Of a DNA stretch of 64,000 nucleotides, positions 23,597 through 33,100 are shown one piece after another. The stretch's first letter is position 1; every line of letters begins with the position of its first letter. Position numbers and translations under genes: made by a program. The notes beneath the pieces are model-generated. The model saw nothing but the letters and a program-made list of their open reading frames with translations, was not told where the DNA came from and did not search any database. Origin of the DNA: Candidatus Latescibacterota bacterium (GTDB lineage: Bacteria > Latescibacterota > UBA2968); contig JAJEHL010000026.1 in NCBI GenBank assembly GCA_022823725.1, positions 558,001-622,000 on the forward strand, written 5' to 3'.

Positions 23597-25873
23597 ATGT
23601 TTGGACTTTTGAAACGGTATATGCACTGGTTGCACACGCGGTGGCCTTCGGGCACGGTGGAGAAGTTGCCCGAGATGAATGAGGATGGGTCAACGGCGGT
23701 GCCAGGGCTGTACATTGTGGGGGATTTGACGGGGATTCCGCTGTTGAAGTTTTCGTCGGATACGGGCGCGCGGGCGGTGCAGACGATTGCGGATGATGCG
23801 GGGTTTGAGAGGCGGACGCAGCGGGATGGGGTGCGCGATCTGGTGATTATTGGTGGGGGTGTGTCGGGTATGGCAGCGGGTATTGAGGCGAGAAATCGGG
23901 GATTGGATTTTGTGCTGTTAGAGGCGTCAGAGCGGTTTTCTACGGTGGTGAATTTTCCAAAGGCGAAGCCGATTTATACGTATCCGACGGATATGGTTCC
24001 CGCAGGTGATTTGCAGTTTTCAGATCGGGCAGATGTGAAGGAGCGGTTGTTGGAGGAGTTGGAGGAGCGGACCGCGGATATCGAGCCGGTGTTTGCGCGG
24101 GCGGAGTGCGTGCAGCGGGAGGGGGATGTGTTGCGGGTGGTAATTCCCGATGGGGAGGATTTGCTGGCGCACCGGGTGATTGTGGCGATTGGTCGGTCGG
24201 GCAATTTTAGAAAGTTAAATGTGCCGGGTGAGGATCTGGATAAGGTGATGAACCGGTTGCACGATCCAAAGGATTATGCCGGTCAGGATGTGCTGGTGGT
24301 CGGTGGCGGTGATAGTGCGCTGGAGACGGCGATTGCAATTGCCGAGTCCGGTGGGCGGGTGACGCTGTCGTATCGGCGCGCGGAATTGAGCCGTCCCAAG
24401 CCCGAGAATGTGGAGAAGATTGAGGTGCTTTCGGGTGGGGATCACTTGCGGATGGCACTGGCGAGTGAGGTGAAGGCTATTGATGAGCAGGAGGTGGTGC
24501 TTTCGACGGGCGAGGGTGATGAGGCGATGCCCAATGATGCGGTGTTTTCCATGATTGGGCGCGAGGCGCCGCTGGATTTTTTCAGGCGGTCGGGTGTGCC
24601 GATTAGAGGGGAATGGCGCGTGGGTACGTGGGTGTCTTTTGGGTTGATTATGCTGGCGTGTGTGTTTGTGTATCACTGGAAGACGGGTGCGGGGATTCCG
24701 ATTTACGAGTGGTTTAAGGGGGCAAAGCTGTTTCCGTTTAATTTGATGCCTGCAGAGGATAAGTCGGGTCTTTTCGGGACGGTGTGGACATCGATGACGC
24801 AGCCGGGTTTTTATTATTCGCTGGCTTATTGTGCGTGTGTGGTGGGGTTTGGGATTCGCAGGATTAATCGACGGCAGACGCCTTATGTGACGGTGCAGAC
24901 GGTGACGCTGATGGTTATTCAGTGTGTGCCTCTGTTTTTGTTGCCGTACATTTTCTTGCCGTGGCTGGGTCACAATGGTTGGTTTTCCGATGGTGCTTTT
25001 CTGAAGCCTGTGGCAGATGCGTTGTTCCCGGCGACGGAGTGGGATGCACACGGGCGGGAGTACTGGCGGAGTTTGGGTTTTATTCTGGCGTGGCCGCTGT
25101 TTTTCTGGAATGTGTTTACGAGTCAGCCGCTGGGGTGGTGGCTGGGTATTAGTCTGGTGCAGACTTTTGTGGTGATTCCATTGATTATCTGGCGCTGGGG
25201 CAAGGGGGCTTATTGCGGGTGGATTTGTTCGTGTGGGGCATTGGCAGAGACGATGGGGGATATGCATCGGCAGAAGATGCCGCACGGTCCTGTTTGGAAT
25301 CGGATGAATATGGTGGGGCAGGTGATTTTGGTTCTGGCTTTTGTGCTTTTGGCGTTGCGGATTGCGGGCTGGTTGTTGCCTTATGATCACTGGGTGAATG
25401 CGGGGTATATGGGGCTGTTTATGGGGAAGGATGTGAATTGGGGCGGTCTGGTGTTTCCGCTGACGTTTTTGAATTATCAGTGGTTTGTGGATTTGTTTTT
25501 GGCGGGTATTATTGGGGTGGGTTTTTACTGGCATTTTAGCGGGCGGATGTGGTGCCGGTTTGCGTGTCCCTTAGCTGCGTTGATGCATGTTTATGCGCGG
25601 TTTTCGCGGTTTCGGATTTTTGCAGATAAGAAGAAGTGTATTTCGTGTAGTGTGTGTACGTCGGTGTGCCATCAGGGTATCGATGTGATGAATTTTGCGA
25701 ATAAGGGTTTGCCTATGGAAGACCCGGAGTGCGTGCGGTGTTCGGCTTGTGTGCAGAGTTGTCCGACGGGTGTGTTGTCGTTTGGGCAGATCGATCCTGC
25801 GACAGGTAGAGTCGCCAGGATAGATAGGTTGGCGGCGTCACGCGTGGTGATGGCAGAGGAGGGGGAAGTGTGA
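23597..25873 (+). CDS. FAD/NAD(P) oxidoreductase fused to NapH-like membrane polyferredoxin
   Basis: 758 residues from ATG 23597 (SD GGAGAAGGG). The N-terminal half is a thioredoxin-reductase-like flavoprotein with two dinucleotide sites (LVIIGGGVSGMAAGIEA and VLVVGGGDSALETAIAIA). Unusually, the FAD-contact motif normally found at the C-terminal end (VPGLYIVGDLTGIPLLKFSS) comes first. The second half has about six membrane helices with cysteine clusters CGWICSCG and CRFACP, then two 4Fe-4S motifs CISCSVCTSVCHQG and CVRCSACVQSCPTG, as in NapH/RdxA/CcoG-type proteins. It probably moves electrons between NAD(P)H and a membrane or periplasmic acceptor; the partner is unknown. Confidence 0.85.
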   Translation: MFGLLKRYMHWLHTRWPSGTVEKLPEMNEDGSTAVPGLYIVGDLTGIPLLKFSSDTGARAVQTIADDAGFERRTQRDGVRDLVIIGGGVSGMAAGIEARNRGLDFVLLEASERFSTVVNFPKAKPIYTYPTDMVPAGDLQFSDRADVKERLLEELEERTADIEPVFARAECVQREGDVLRVVIPDGEDLLAHRVIVAIGRSGNFRKLNVPGEDLDKVMNRLHDPKDYAGQDVLVVGGGDSALETAIAIAESGGRVTLSYRRAELSRPKPENVEKIEVLSGGDHLRMALASEVKAIDEQEVVLSTGEGDEAMPNDAVFSMIGREAPLDFFRRSGVPIRGEWRVGTWVSFGLIMLACVFVYHWKTGAGIPIYEWFKGAKLFPFNLMPAEDKSGLFGTVWTSMTQPGFYYSLAYCACVVGFGIRRINRRQTPYVTVQTVTLMVIQCVPLFLLPYIFLPWLGHNGWFSDGAFLKPVADALFPATEWDAHGREYWRSLGFILAWPLFFWNVFTSQPLGWWLGISLVQTFVVIPLIIWRWGKGAYCGWICSCGALAETMGDMHRQKMPHGPVWNRMNMVGQVILVLAFVLLALRIAGWLLPYDHWVNAGYMGLFMGKDVNWGGLVFPLTFLNYQWFVDLFLAGIIGVGFYWHFSGRMWCRFACPLAALMHVYARFSRFRIFADKKKCISCSVCTSVCHQGIDVMNFANKGLPMEDPECVRCSACVQSCPTGVLSFGQIDPATGRVARIDRLAASRVVMAEEGEV

Positions 25874-26096
25874 TCCGCAGGCATGTCCCCCGTATAAAAG
25901 CACTACGGGGCAGGCTCTGTGGGTGTAAGCAGGGATGACGCAGAAAAAACGCGAGTAATTTGAGCGTTTTACGCAGATGAAAAAGAGGGACAATGACGTG
26001 TGTAGGGGCGAGGCATGCCTCGCCCGTCATCGCGGTATGATTCCCGTATAAAAGCACTACGGGGCATGGTTGAGCCGCGATCCAGAATGTTTTGGT
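25872..26096 (+). repeat. Composite of interspersed repeats (families B and A)
   Basis: A family B copy (ATCCGCAGGCATGTCCC with CCCGTATAAAAG and GTGTAAGCAGGGATG) starts at the stop codon of the polyferredoxin gene. A 20-bp perfect palindrome GGGCGAGGCATGCCTCGCCC (26006-26025) follows, then a family A element (GTCATCGCGGTATG … TTGAGCCGCGATCCAG, 26026-26083) that carries the family B hairpin inside its loop. No gene lies in the 287-base gap. Confidence 0.75.
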
Positions 26097-26160
26097 TAAT
26101 ATAAAGCCGGGGTTAATTTTCACAGGACTCTGCTGAGTCTAAAATTACAGGAGGGTAGTA

Positions 26161-26814
26161 ATGTTGAGCGTCATACGTTTGTTGTGTTTGGGACTGGTGT
26201 CATCGCTTGTGATGGCGGATACGGGTTTTGCCGAGAAGTACCAGATTGACCGGGCGCATTCGTCGGTCGGGTTTTCGATTCGGCACTTTGTGAGCCGCAC
26301 GGCGGGCAGGTTTAATCAGTTTGGTGGCACCATTGATTACGATCCTGCGACGCCCGAGAAGATGATGATTGAAACGACGATTCAGACGAGAAGTATCGAT
26401 ACGGGGAATCAGCGTCGCGATGATCATTTGCGCGGTGCGGATTTCTTTGAGGTGGAGACTTATCCGACGATCGCGTTTAAGAGTACGTCGGCTGTGAAAG
26501 AAGGGGAAAAAATTCTGGTGACGGGTGATTTGACGATGCACGGCGTGACAAAGAGCGTTACGTTGCCGGTGACGGTGCTCGGCGTTGGTACGCATCCGCA
26601 GCGCGGCACGCCTCTGGCTGGTTTTGAGACCGAGTTGACGCTGTTGTGTTCGGATTTTGGCGTGAATAGCTGGGCGAATTTTGCCAATGTGCTGGGGGAT
26701 GAGGTGCGCGTGAATATTACGATTGAAGCGGGGCCGCCGAGACAGGCGCGGGGCCAGCAGGGTCGGCGCGGTGGTCAAGGTGGTCGTGGTGGTCGTGGCG
26801 GTGGTGGGAATTAA
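26161..26814 (+). CDS. YceI-family periplasmic protein with Gly/Arg-rich tail
   Basis: 217 residues; SD AGGAGGG before ATG. A signal peptide (RLLCLGLVSSLVMADTGFAE) precedes the lipocalin-like YceI domain: YQIDRAHSSVGFSIRHFVSR, then DYDP, DDHLRGADFFEVETYPTIAF and VTGDLTMHGVTKSVTLPV. The family binds polyisoprenoid lipids. The last ~25 residues are an RGG-like tail (GRRGGQGGRGGRGGGGN), not usual in YceI proteins. No close operon partner. Confidence 0.9.
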   Translation: MLSVIRLLCLGLVSSLVMADTGFAEKYQIDRAHSSVGFSIRHFVSRTAGRFNQFGGTIDYDPATPEKMMIETTIQTRSIDTGNQRRDDHLRGADFFEVETYPTIAFKSTSAVKEGEKILVTGDLTMHGVTKSVTLPVTVLGVGTHPQRGTPLAGFETELTLLCSDFGVNSWANFANVLGDEVRVNITIEAGPPRQARGQQGRRGGQGGRGGRGGGGN

Positions 26815-26918
26815 GTAGGAGGGAAATCCTTTTCCCGATTCTTTACCTAATAGCCCGTAAAGCCCAACTGCTTCAGCGTTGGGAGTAGTCACGCATCAAT
26901 TGACCCTATCAAAAGGGT

Positions 26919-26962
26919 CGTCATCGCGGCATGCTTAAAGCCGCGATCCAGAAGGTTTTGTT
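26919..26962. repeat. Interspersed palindromic repeat family A
   Basis: CGTCATCGCGGCATGC, TTAAA, then GCCGCGATCCAGAAGGTTTT: an imperfect palindrome with a conserved ATCCAG tail. Same family as at 26026, 42084 and 52502. Confidence 0.75.
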
Positions 26963-26971
26963 TGCCATCGC

Positions 26972-27008
26972 TAAAAAAATCCCATCCTGAGTTCAGGGTG
27001 GGATTTTT
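26972..27008. terminator. Bidirectional terminator
   Basis: Stem AATCCCATCCTGA / TCAGGGTGGGATT flanked by A run on the left and T run on the right. It lies between convergent yceI (+) and the leftward gene ending at 27031, and can serve both. Confidence 0.8.
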
Positions 27009-27030
27009 CCTTTGTCTCACATCTCGTGTC

Positions 27031-28296
27031 TCACATCTCGGTAATTGCAACTCTTTTTTTGAATGTGTCGAGGTCGATTTTTTGGCTGGCGTAGGCTTCA
27101 ATGTCGCGTTTGGCAACGCGGAAGAGGATGCGGTCGGGAGGTTTTATATCGGTTGTTTTGTCTTTGTTTGTGCGACCGATTTTGTAATGGCTCTGTCCAA
27201 TGAGGTTGGTGTGAACGATGATGGATTCCTCTGGTGATAAGCCGCGCAGGGTGGGACCGTAGTCTGCAAGGGTTTCTATGACCGCGGTTTTGAGTGCGTC
27301 GGTGTTCTTGGGTTCGAAGTGTAACAGGGAGGGTTTTTGCGAGACGAGAAAGAGCGCGCCTATGCCTTTTTGATAGAAGCCCATGCTTTTGGTGTCACTC
27401 AAAAAGCGAAGATCCGTATTCTTTTTGAGAATATTGGACAAAATGTCGGCCATGATGTCGATTCTGTTATTGCGCGAGGGCTGTGGTTCGTGTTCGCGGA
27501 AGGTGATTCGATCATAGAAGGTTTGTTCGTCAATTTTCCCCCGGTTGTATGCTTCGATATCGCGTTTGGTGACGGTGGCTTCAAGCGGTTCTTTTTTTGA
27601 AGCCTCCATTCGTATTTTCAACGTTTCCAGTTGTTTTTTCGAAGCTTCGTGCGTTTTGTTCACAGTCTCCATCCGTTTTTTGAAGGCTTCTTTATTTAAA
27701 GCATCCCTCTGTCTGTCGAAGTGTGAGAAACTAAAGCTGTGGAAGTCGGGTTCTGACGAGTGCAAGAGAATGGTTATGCGATCATCATCTTTGAGTTGTC
27801 CAATGGTATTTCCATAGATGCTTAAAAATTCGGTGATTTGTTTTTTTGTGGCTTCATTTTGACTTTGAGAGGCTTCCGATTTCTTTTCGGTCATAGAAAA
27901 TTCGAGGATTTCTTCTTCTTCATTTTCACTGCTTTTGTCACCTTTACTCTTTTGTATTCGCAGAACTCTGTCGCCTCTAATCATCTGTCTTTGAATAATA
28001 TCTTCGTCGAATATAGCAATATCACTGCTTTCGTCTTTACCAATCGCACGCACCCGGACCTCGTATTTTTGCGTCCCACCGCTGGCAATGAGTAAGACGC
28101 CGTGATTTTCGATATAAAGACCTGTTGTGGAAACTTTTTTCTCGTCAAAAAATTGGTTGAGTATGCTTTCCTGAATGGAGAGGTCGCGTTTCATGCGTTT
28201 CCAGTCCATGTCGGCGAGGGCCGAAGTGCAAAAGGCAAAGAGAGCTATTCCTGTAAAGAGGATGGTTTGCGCGATTTTTCTTGTGACACATCTCAT
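27031..28296 (-). CDS. Exported protein of unknown function with internal duplication
   Basis: 421 residues; a signal peptide (TILFTGIALFAFCTSALAD) starts it. No family is recognised. A sentence is repeated: TVTKRDIEAYNRGKIDEQTF near residue 250 and RVAKRDIEAYASQKIDLDTF at the C-terminus, so two homologous lobes are likely. A charged helical middle (KKRMETVNKTHEASKKQLET) suggests a coiled coil. It is the last gene of the ECF sigma operon; its start overlaps the stop of the 124-residue gene by four bases. Being co-translated with a sigma/anti-sigma pair, it may be an output or sensor of that envelope pathway. Confidence 0.6.
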   Translation of the reverse strand: MRCVTRKIAQTILFTGIALFAFCTSALADMDWKRMKRDLSIQESILNQFFDEKKVSTTGLYIENHGVLLIASGGTQKYEVRVRAIGKDESSDIAIFDEDIIQRQMIRGDRVLRIQKSKGDKSSENEEEEILEFSMTEKKSEASQSQNEATKKQITEFLSIYGNTIGQLKDDDRITILLHSSEPDFHSFSFSHFDRQRDALNKEAFKKRMETVNKTHEASKKQLETLKIRMEASKKEPLEATVTKRDIEAYNRGKIDEQTFYDRITFREHEPQPSRNNRIDIMADILSNILKKNTDLRFLSDTKSMGFYQKGIGALFLVSQKPSLLHFEPKNTDALKTAVIETLADYGPTLRGLSPEESIIVHTNLIGQSHYKIGRTNKDKTTDIKPPDRILFRVAKRDIEAYASQKIDLDTFKKRVAITEM

Positions 28297-28667
28297 TTTG
28301 ATTTCTCCTTTTTTGCAGGACGATGTTTTGTCGTGCTGATTGGTATATATGTTATTTTGTCATCGGGTCTTAAAAGCAGGTCGCTTGTGGTGTAGATGGC
28401 TTTATCAGCCGGGCGCAAGAGTAAGTCGCGGGCGTTGGAGTTAGAGCGTTCTGAGATAAAAATTTTAATTCTCCTGCCCAGGGAATCGGAGAGTGCCTTG
28501 CTCAAAGAATCGAGTTGTGCGTTATGGGGCACCGATATTGTATCGAGTTGTGCGATTTTTATCCGTGTGTCCGATAGCGTTTTGTCAGATGCGTGAATAT
28601 TCCAGACGAGGGATAGCAAGATCGGTGCTGTCATCAGTGCTGTGAGTTTTCCGATTTCGCGCTTCAT
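28293..28667 (-). CDS. Small exported protein of the sigma-factor operon
   Basis: 124 residues with a signal peptide (LTALMTAPILLSLVWNIHAS). No family is recognised. It contains a repeated phrase, ARDLLLRPADKAIYTTSDLL and LRPDDKITYIP, and a lysine-rich C-terminus. It overlaps both neighbours by four bases (ATGA), so it is tightly coupled to the anti-sigma factor before it and the 421-residue exported protein after it. Confidence 0.55.
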   Translation of the reverse strand: MKREIGKLTALMTAPILLSLVWNIHASDKTLSDTRIKIAQLDTISVPHNAQLDSLSKALSDSLGRRIKIFISERSNSNARDLLLRPADKAIYTTSDLLLRPDDKITYIPISTTKHRPAKKEKSK

Positions 28668-29425
28668 GGGGTTTTTCTTCCTGTGGGTATGGTGCGGTAT
28701 GGTCGGTTATCTTCAGGTACGATGAGAACTTCAGCTGCGTTATCATAGAAAAATAGCTCTTTTTTAACAGAGTCCATCTGTGTCAGGATATGTCCATAGC
28801 GGTTTTCCTGCGCGTTGTAGAGGATCTGTAGCCCGCGGTCTATGTGCAGGAGGTCCTGTTGACGCTGGTTTTCGAGTTCGCTTACGAGGCGGATGAAGGT
28901 GTTGTTGACTTCAGCGCGCTGCTGGTTTTGCGATGTTTGGACGAGGCGATGGGTGTAGTCGATTAGATTTTGTTGATGGATGATAAATTCGCCGCGCGTG
29001 ATGGGGGCATCTAATGAGATGACTTCAGAGGTGTCGGCTATGGCGATTTGTTCAGGTGGATCGCTGGATCGCAGGCCGATAGAGGCGTGGAATGCGCCGT
29101 CTCGTATGGCAAATTCGATGTTGAGAAAGGTGAAGATGAGGATTGCGGCGATGGCCACGCCTGCAGCAGCCCAGGTTTTGGGGTATCGCGTGGGGAGCAG
29201 GTTTTGCCAGAGGGGTTGACGTTCCTGTACGAAGACGAGGTCCATGTTGGGGTTTTCATCGCTCCAGGCATTGAGGATGCGGGATGTGCTGCCCAGTTCT
29301 TCAAGGGTTTGGCTGCATGACGGGCAGGTTTCAATGTGGGCTTTGAGGCGTTCGTGCTCGTTTGGACGGATGTCTTCGTCGTAGAGATAGGCGATGAGTT
29401 GTTCGCGGGTGATGTCACAGTTCAT
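28664..29425 (-). CDS. Anti-sigma factor with zinc-finger (ZAS) domain
   Basis: 253 residues from ATG 29425, overlapping the sigma gene stop by 11 bases. The N-terminal ZAS motif is HIETCPSC (Hx3Cx2C) following an early Cys in MNCDITREQLIAYL. One membrane helix (TWAAAGVAIAAILIFTFLNI) follows, then a periplasmic domain rich in Gln/Glu helices (RGEFIIHQQNLIDYTHRLVQ). Such proteins hold the adjacent ECF sigma factor inactive at the membrane until an envelope signal arrives. Confidence 0.85.
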   Translation of the reverse strand: MNCDITREQLIAYLYDEDIRPNEHERLKAHIETCPSCSQTLEELGSTSRILNAWSDENPNMDLVFVQERQPLWQNLLPTRYPKTWAAAGVAIAAILIFTFLNIEFAIRDGAFHASIGLRSSDPPEQIAIADTSEVISLDAPITRGEFIIHQQNLIDYTHRLVQTSQNQQRAEVNNTFIRLVSELENQRQQDLLHIDRGLQILYNAQENRYGHILTQMDSVKKELFFYDNAAEVLIVPEDNRPYRTIPTGRKTP

Positions 29426-29975
29426 AACGCACCATGTCCTCGCTGATGTGCCAGCGATCAAAGATTTTTTTGAGGGCAGAGAGACCGTAATACATTCTGG
29501 ATTTGACGGTGTTGATGGGCACTTTAAGTGTTTCGGCTATTTCGGTGAATTTGAGTCCCTGATATTCTTTCATGATGATGACGACGCGCTGTTCTTCGGG
29601 CAAGTTTTGCAGTGCGCGGTTGAGCAGGTCCCGAACGCTTTGTTCGTGAGCCAGCGCGTCTGGGGGCGTTGTTGTGTCTGCTATGGGGGTGTCGAGTGTG
29701 TCGAGGGAGATAAGGCTGCGACGACGGCCAGCGTCTCTACAGGCGTTGAGCGCGATTTGATAGATCCATGAGGTGAATTTGTCGGGGTCGCGCAGACGCC
29801 GCATGCTTTTGTACGCGCGAATAAAGGTTTGCTGACACAGATCGCGCGCGTCGTCTCTATTGCCCGCATAGCGCAGGACAAAGTTGTAGATCGGACACTC
29901 CCAGCGTTTGACCAGGATATTAAAGGCCGCGATTTGCCCGGCTCGGAACTGGGCAATTAATTCCGCATCGTTCAT
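29415..29975 (-). CDS. ECF-family RNA polymerase sigma factor
   Basis: 186 residues. Region 2 is seen in RYAGNRDDARDLCQQTFIRA and FTSWIYQIALNACRD, region 4 in LNRALQNLPEEQRVVIIMKE and LKFTEIAETLKVPINTVKSR (HTH). The family directs RNA polymerase to a small regulon; the partner anti-sigma gene overlaps its end. A weak AGGT ribosome site precedes ATG 29975. Promoter sequence for autoregulation (AAC…) was not found with certainty. Confidence 0.93.
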   Translation of the reverse strand: MNDAELIAQFRAGQIAAFNILVKRWECPIYNFVLRYAGNRDDARDLCQQTFIRAYKSMRRLRDPDKFTSWIYQIALNACRDAGRRRSLISLDTLDTPIADTTTPPDALAHEQSVRDLLNRALQNLPEEQRVVIIMKEYQGLKFTEIAETLKVPINTVKSRMYYGLSALKKIFDRWHISEDMVRYEL

Positions 29976-30131
29976 ACAGTGAACCTGAGTTGGGGTTCTG
30001 TGTGTTGTTCACCTTTCAAGACGTTTGGTTTGGGCGAAAAGTTTTAATGATTGTTGAATTTTTTTATATTTTGAAGAAAAGTGCGTCATTCCGTTTTTGC
30101 GGAGAAGGTCATACGATTCAAATTTGTTGAT

Positions 30132-33100
30132 ATGATAGATCAATACGCAAAATACCTGATTTTTCTGATGCTCGTGGGATCGAGTGTGTGTTTTGGGGCA
30201 GAGCCTTTTACGCCTCGTCATCCAGATCCCGTGCGTGAGTCCTGGCGCTGGCAATCTTTTCCGGAATTGAAGGGGCAAAGGGCGTCGTGTTTGGCGCAGG
30301 ACGGTGATGGCAATTTTTTATTTGGAACGGATGATGGTATTTATCGCTACGATGGGATAAACTGGCGTCTCTTTCCGTTTGATGAGGGGATGGTGGGGGC
30401 GCAGATCAACGCGCTTTATGTCGCACGGGACGGACGTGTTTATGTGGGGTCTGACCGGGGTATTAGCCGTTTTGAGAATGGGATGTGGGAACGGGTATTT
30501 CCATTACAGGGAGATAAATGGAATACCTATGATTTGATGGAGGCAAAGGATGGGAGTTTGTGGGCGGGTACGGAATGGGGTGCGCTCAGGTTGACGGCGG
30601 AGGGGGCAAGGCTGTATGTGGCTGCAGAAGATACTATGGGTATTCGAGAGATGGTGTCCGATGCGGTGACTTTTGTTGTGGTTCCAGGTCGCGTTTTGCC
30701 CGGGAGACCCGATCAGCGTTTTGTGGTGTATGATGTGTGTGAAGCACCCGACGGAGCGATCTGGTTTGGAGATCTCCACGGCGATCTGATTCGATTCACA
30801 TTAGAAGATGTTTATCAACGTTTTGATGGGGAGATAGATCAGGGTGTGTATCCGAGGATGTGTGTGACAAAGGATGGCGTTGTTTGGGTCGTGTATGGCG
30901 ATAATAGCGAGAGCGTCAACCGGTTTGATGGCGAGAAGTGGGAGGCTCTTGAAATTGGTGGGGTCGGTCACAGTCATCATTATACATCTATCCTGGAAAG
31001 TCGGGATGGGACGCTCTGGATTGGTGGCAGTCGCTTGATTGCTTATAGGAATGGCGTGTGGCGCGTTTATGATTCGACAGATATTGTGTCTTTACCTTCG
31101 CACCGCACGGAACTTTTCGAAGCAGCAGATGGCGCGCTTTGGATTATGGGCCGCGAACAGGAAGTTGCGCGTCTGGATCTGAGTGAGAATTACTTTCAGA
31201 CTTATGACGGTCTCATTTTTCAGTGTGATACGGACGGGGCGCAGTGGTTTATCTCGCAGGATAACGGTGTTGTGCGTCGTGATGGGCAAGGGTGGACGCG
31301 GTTTGGCGTGGAAGATGGTTTGATGGATATGCCGAGTAAGCTGATTGTGACGCGAGAGGGCGCGTTGTGGGCTGTGGGTAGTCACGAGCGTGTCGCGGCT
31401 ACAGCGCGGTTGGATGATTCTGAATGGGTTATGAAACGCCATCCTCAGCTTTCATGGGGTGTTGATCCGCGCGGGGTTTATGAGGCGTTTGACGGCACAT
31501 TGTGGTTTGTTGCGGCTGCGGATTGGTGGTTATATGATGGCTTTCTCGGTGGGGTGGTGGCTTTTGATGGGGCGAATTGGACACATCATACTCCTTCGAT
31601 GATGACGCGCTACGCTTATGGGATCGGGCAGAGTTCTGATGGTGTTTTGTGGTTTGGCGGGCAGCTATTCGGTTTTGACGGTACGCGAGAGGTGCAATTT
31701 ACAGGTCCGGAGACACTGAAGAATGATTTTATCGATGCTGTCTATACTCAGGGGGATCTGTGGTTGGGGTCTCGAACTTATGGGGTTTTTCGATATGATG
31801 GGACGGAGTGGCACCAGTTCGATTACCAGGACGGGCTGGCGAATAACAGGGTCCGCAGTATTTTTCAGGATCGGGCTGGTACGATTTGGGTGGGGACAGC
31901 AGAGGGTGTTAGCCGATTTGATGGGCGCACATGGTTGCCACAGGCTTTACCTTCTGAACTTCCGCGCACAGAGTTTTATGATCCGATTCTTCAGTCTGGA
32001 GACGGGGCATTCTGGCTCAATTCTGTATCTGATGTAGATGCCTGGCTCAGACGGTCAGAACCCGAGGGCGTTGCGGTGTCCTGGACTCTGCGTACGATCC
32101 GATATGTGCCAGAGACGGATCCACCTGAAACCCTGATGGCCATTGGTCAGGATGAGGTCTCTCAGGGCGGAAAGATAAATTTCGCGTGGACGGGGATAGA
32201 TGCCTGGCTAAGTACGCTGCGCGAAGATCTGCAATACACCCATCGTTTGAACGGTGGGGAGTGGTCGCCATATAGCGAGGATACAATCCTATCCTTTGAG
32301 GGTCTGGATGTAGGGACGCATACGGTTGAGGTTAAAGCGCGCGATCTGGCGTTTAATGAAGATCCCACACCGATTGTGATGTCGTTCAATGTTGTTCCGC
32401 TGATGTGGCGCCGTCTGTGGTTTATTAGCCTGATTGTGGGATTTGTGATCCTTACGGGTTATCTGATTTCGCGGATTATTGTCAGGGATCGGAGGCTGCA
32501 GAAAGCAAATGAAGATCTTGCATCTGCTAACGAGACGCAACTCCTGCAGTCCGCGCGTCTGGTGTCACTGGGGCAAATGGTTGCGGGCGTGGCGCACGAG
32601 CTTAACCAGCCGTTGACCGCCGTCGAGACAAGTGCTGGGGATATTTGTCTGCGGTTGAAGGAGGGTATGCCGCTTGAGACTGACGAGTTGAGGGAGATGA
32701 TGGAGGATGTTCGGGGTGTGGTCGATAGGATGGCGGGTACTGTTGATCACTTGCGCGTGTTTTCGCGCGATGTGTCCCAGGAGCCGCGCCAGGCGATGGA
32801 TGTGAATGAGGTGATACAGAGTAGTTTGAAGTTGATGGGTTCGCAGCTTGAGAATCACGGGATTGATCTGGTTCTGGATCTTTCTGACGCGCTCCCAAAG
32901 GTCTGGGGACATTTGCATCCGCTCGAGCAGGTTGTTCTCAATTTGCTGTCAAATGCTCGGGATACAGTGGATGAGCGGGCGGAGATGGAGGGGACGGGGT
33001 ATGATAAGCAGGTCCGGGTCCGAACGCGGGGTGAGGACAATGTGGTTGTTGTTGAGGTGGAGGATAATGGGGTTGGGATGGATGAGGCGACAAGGCAGCG

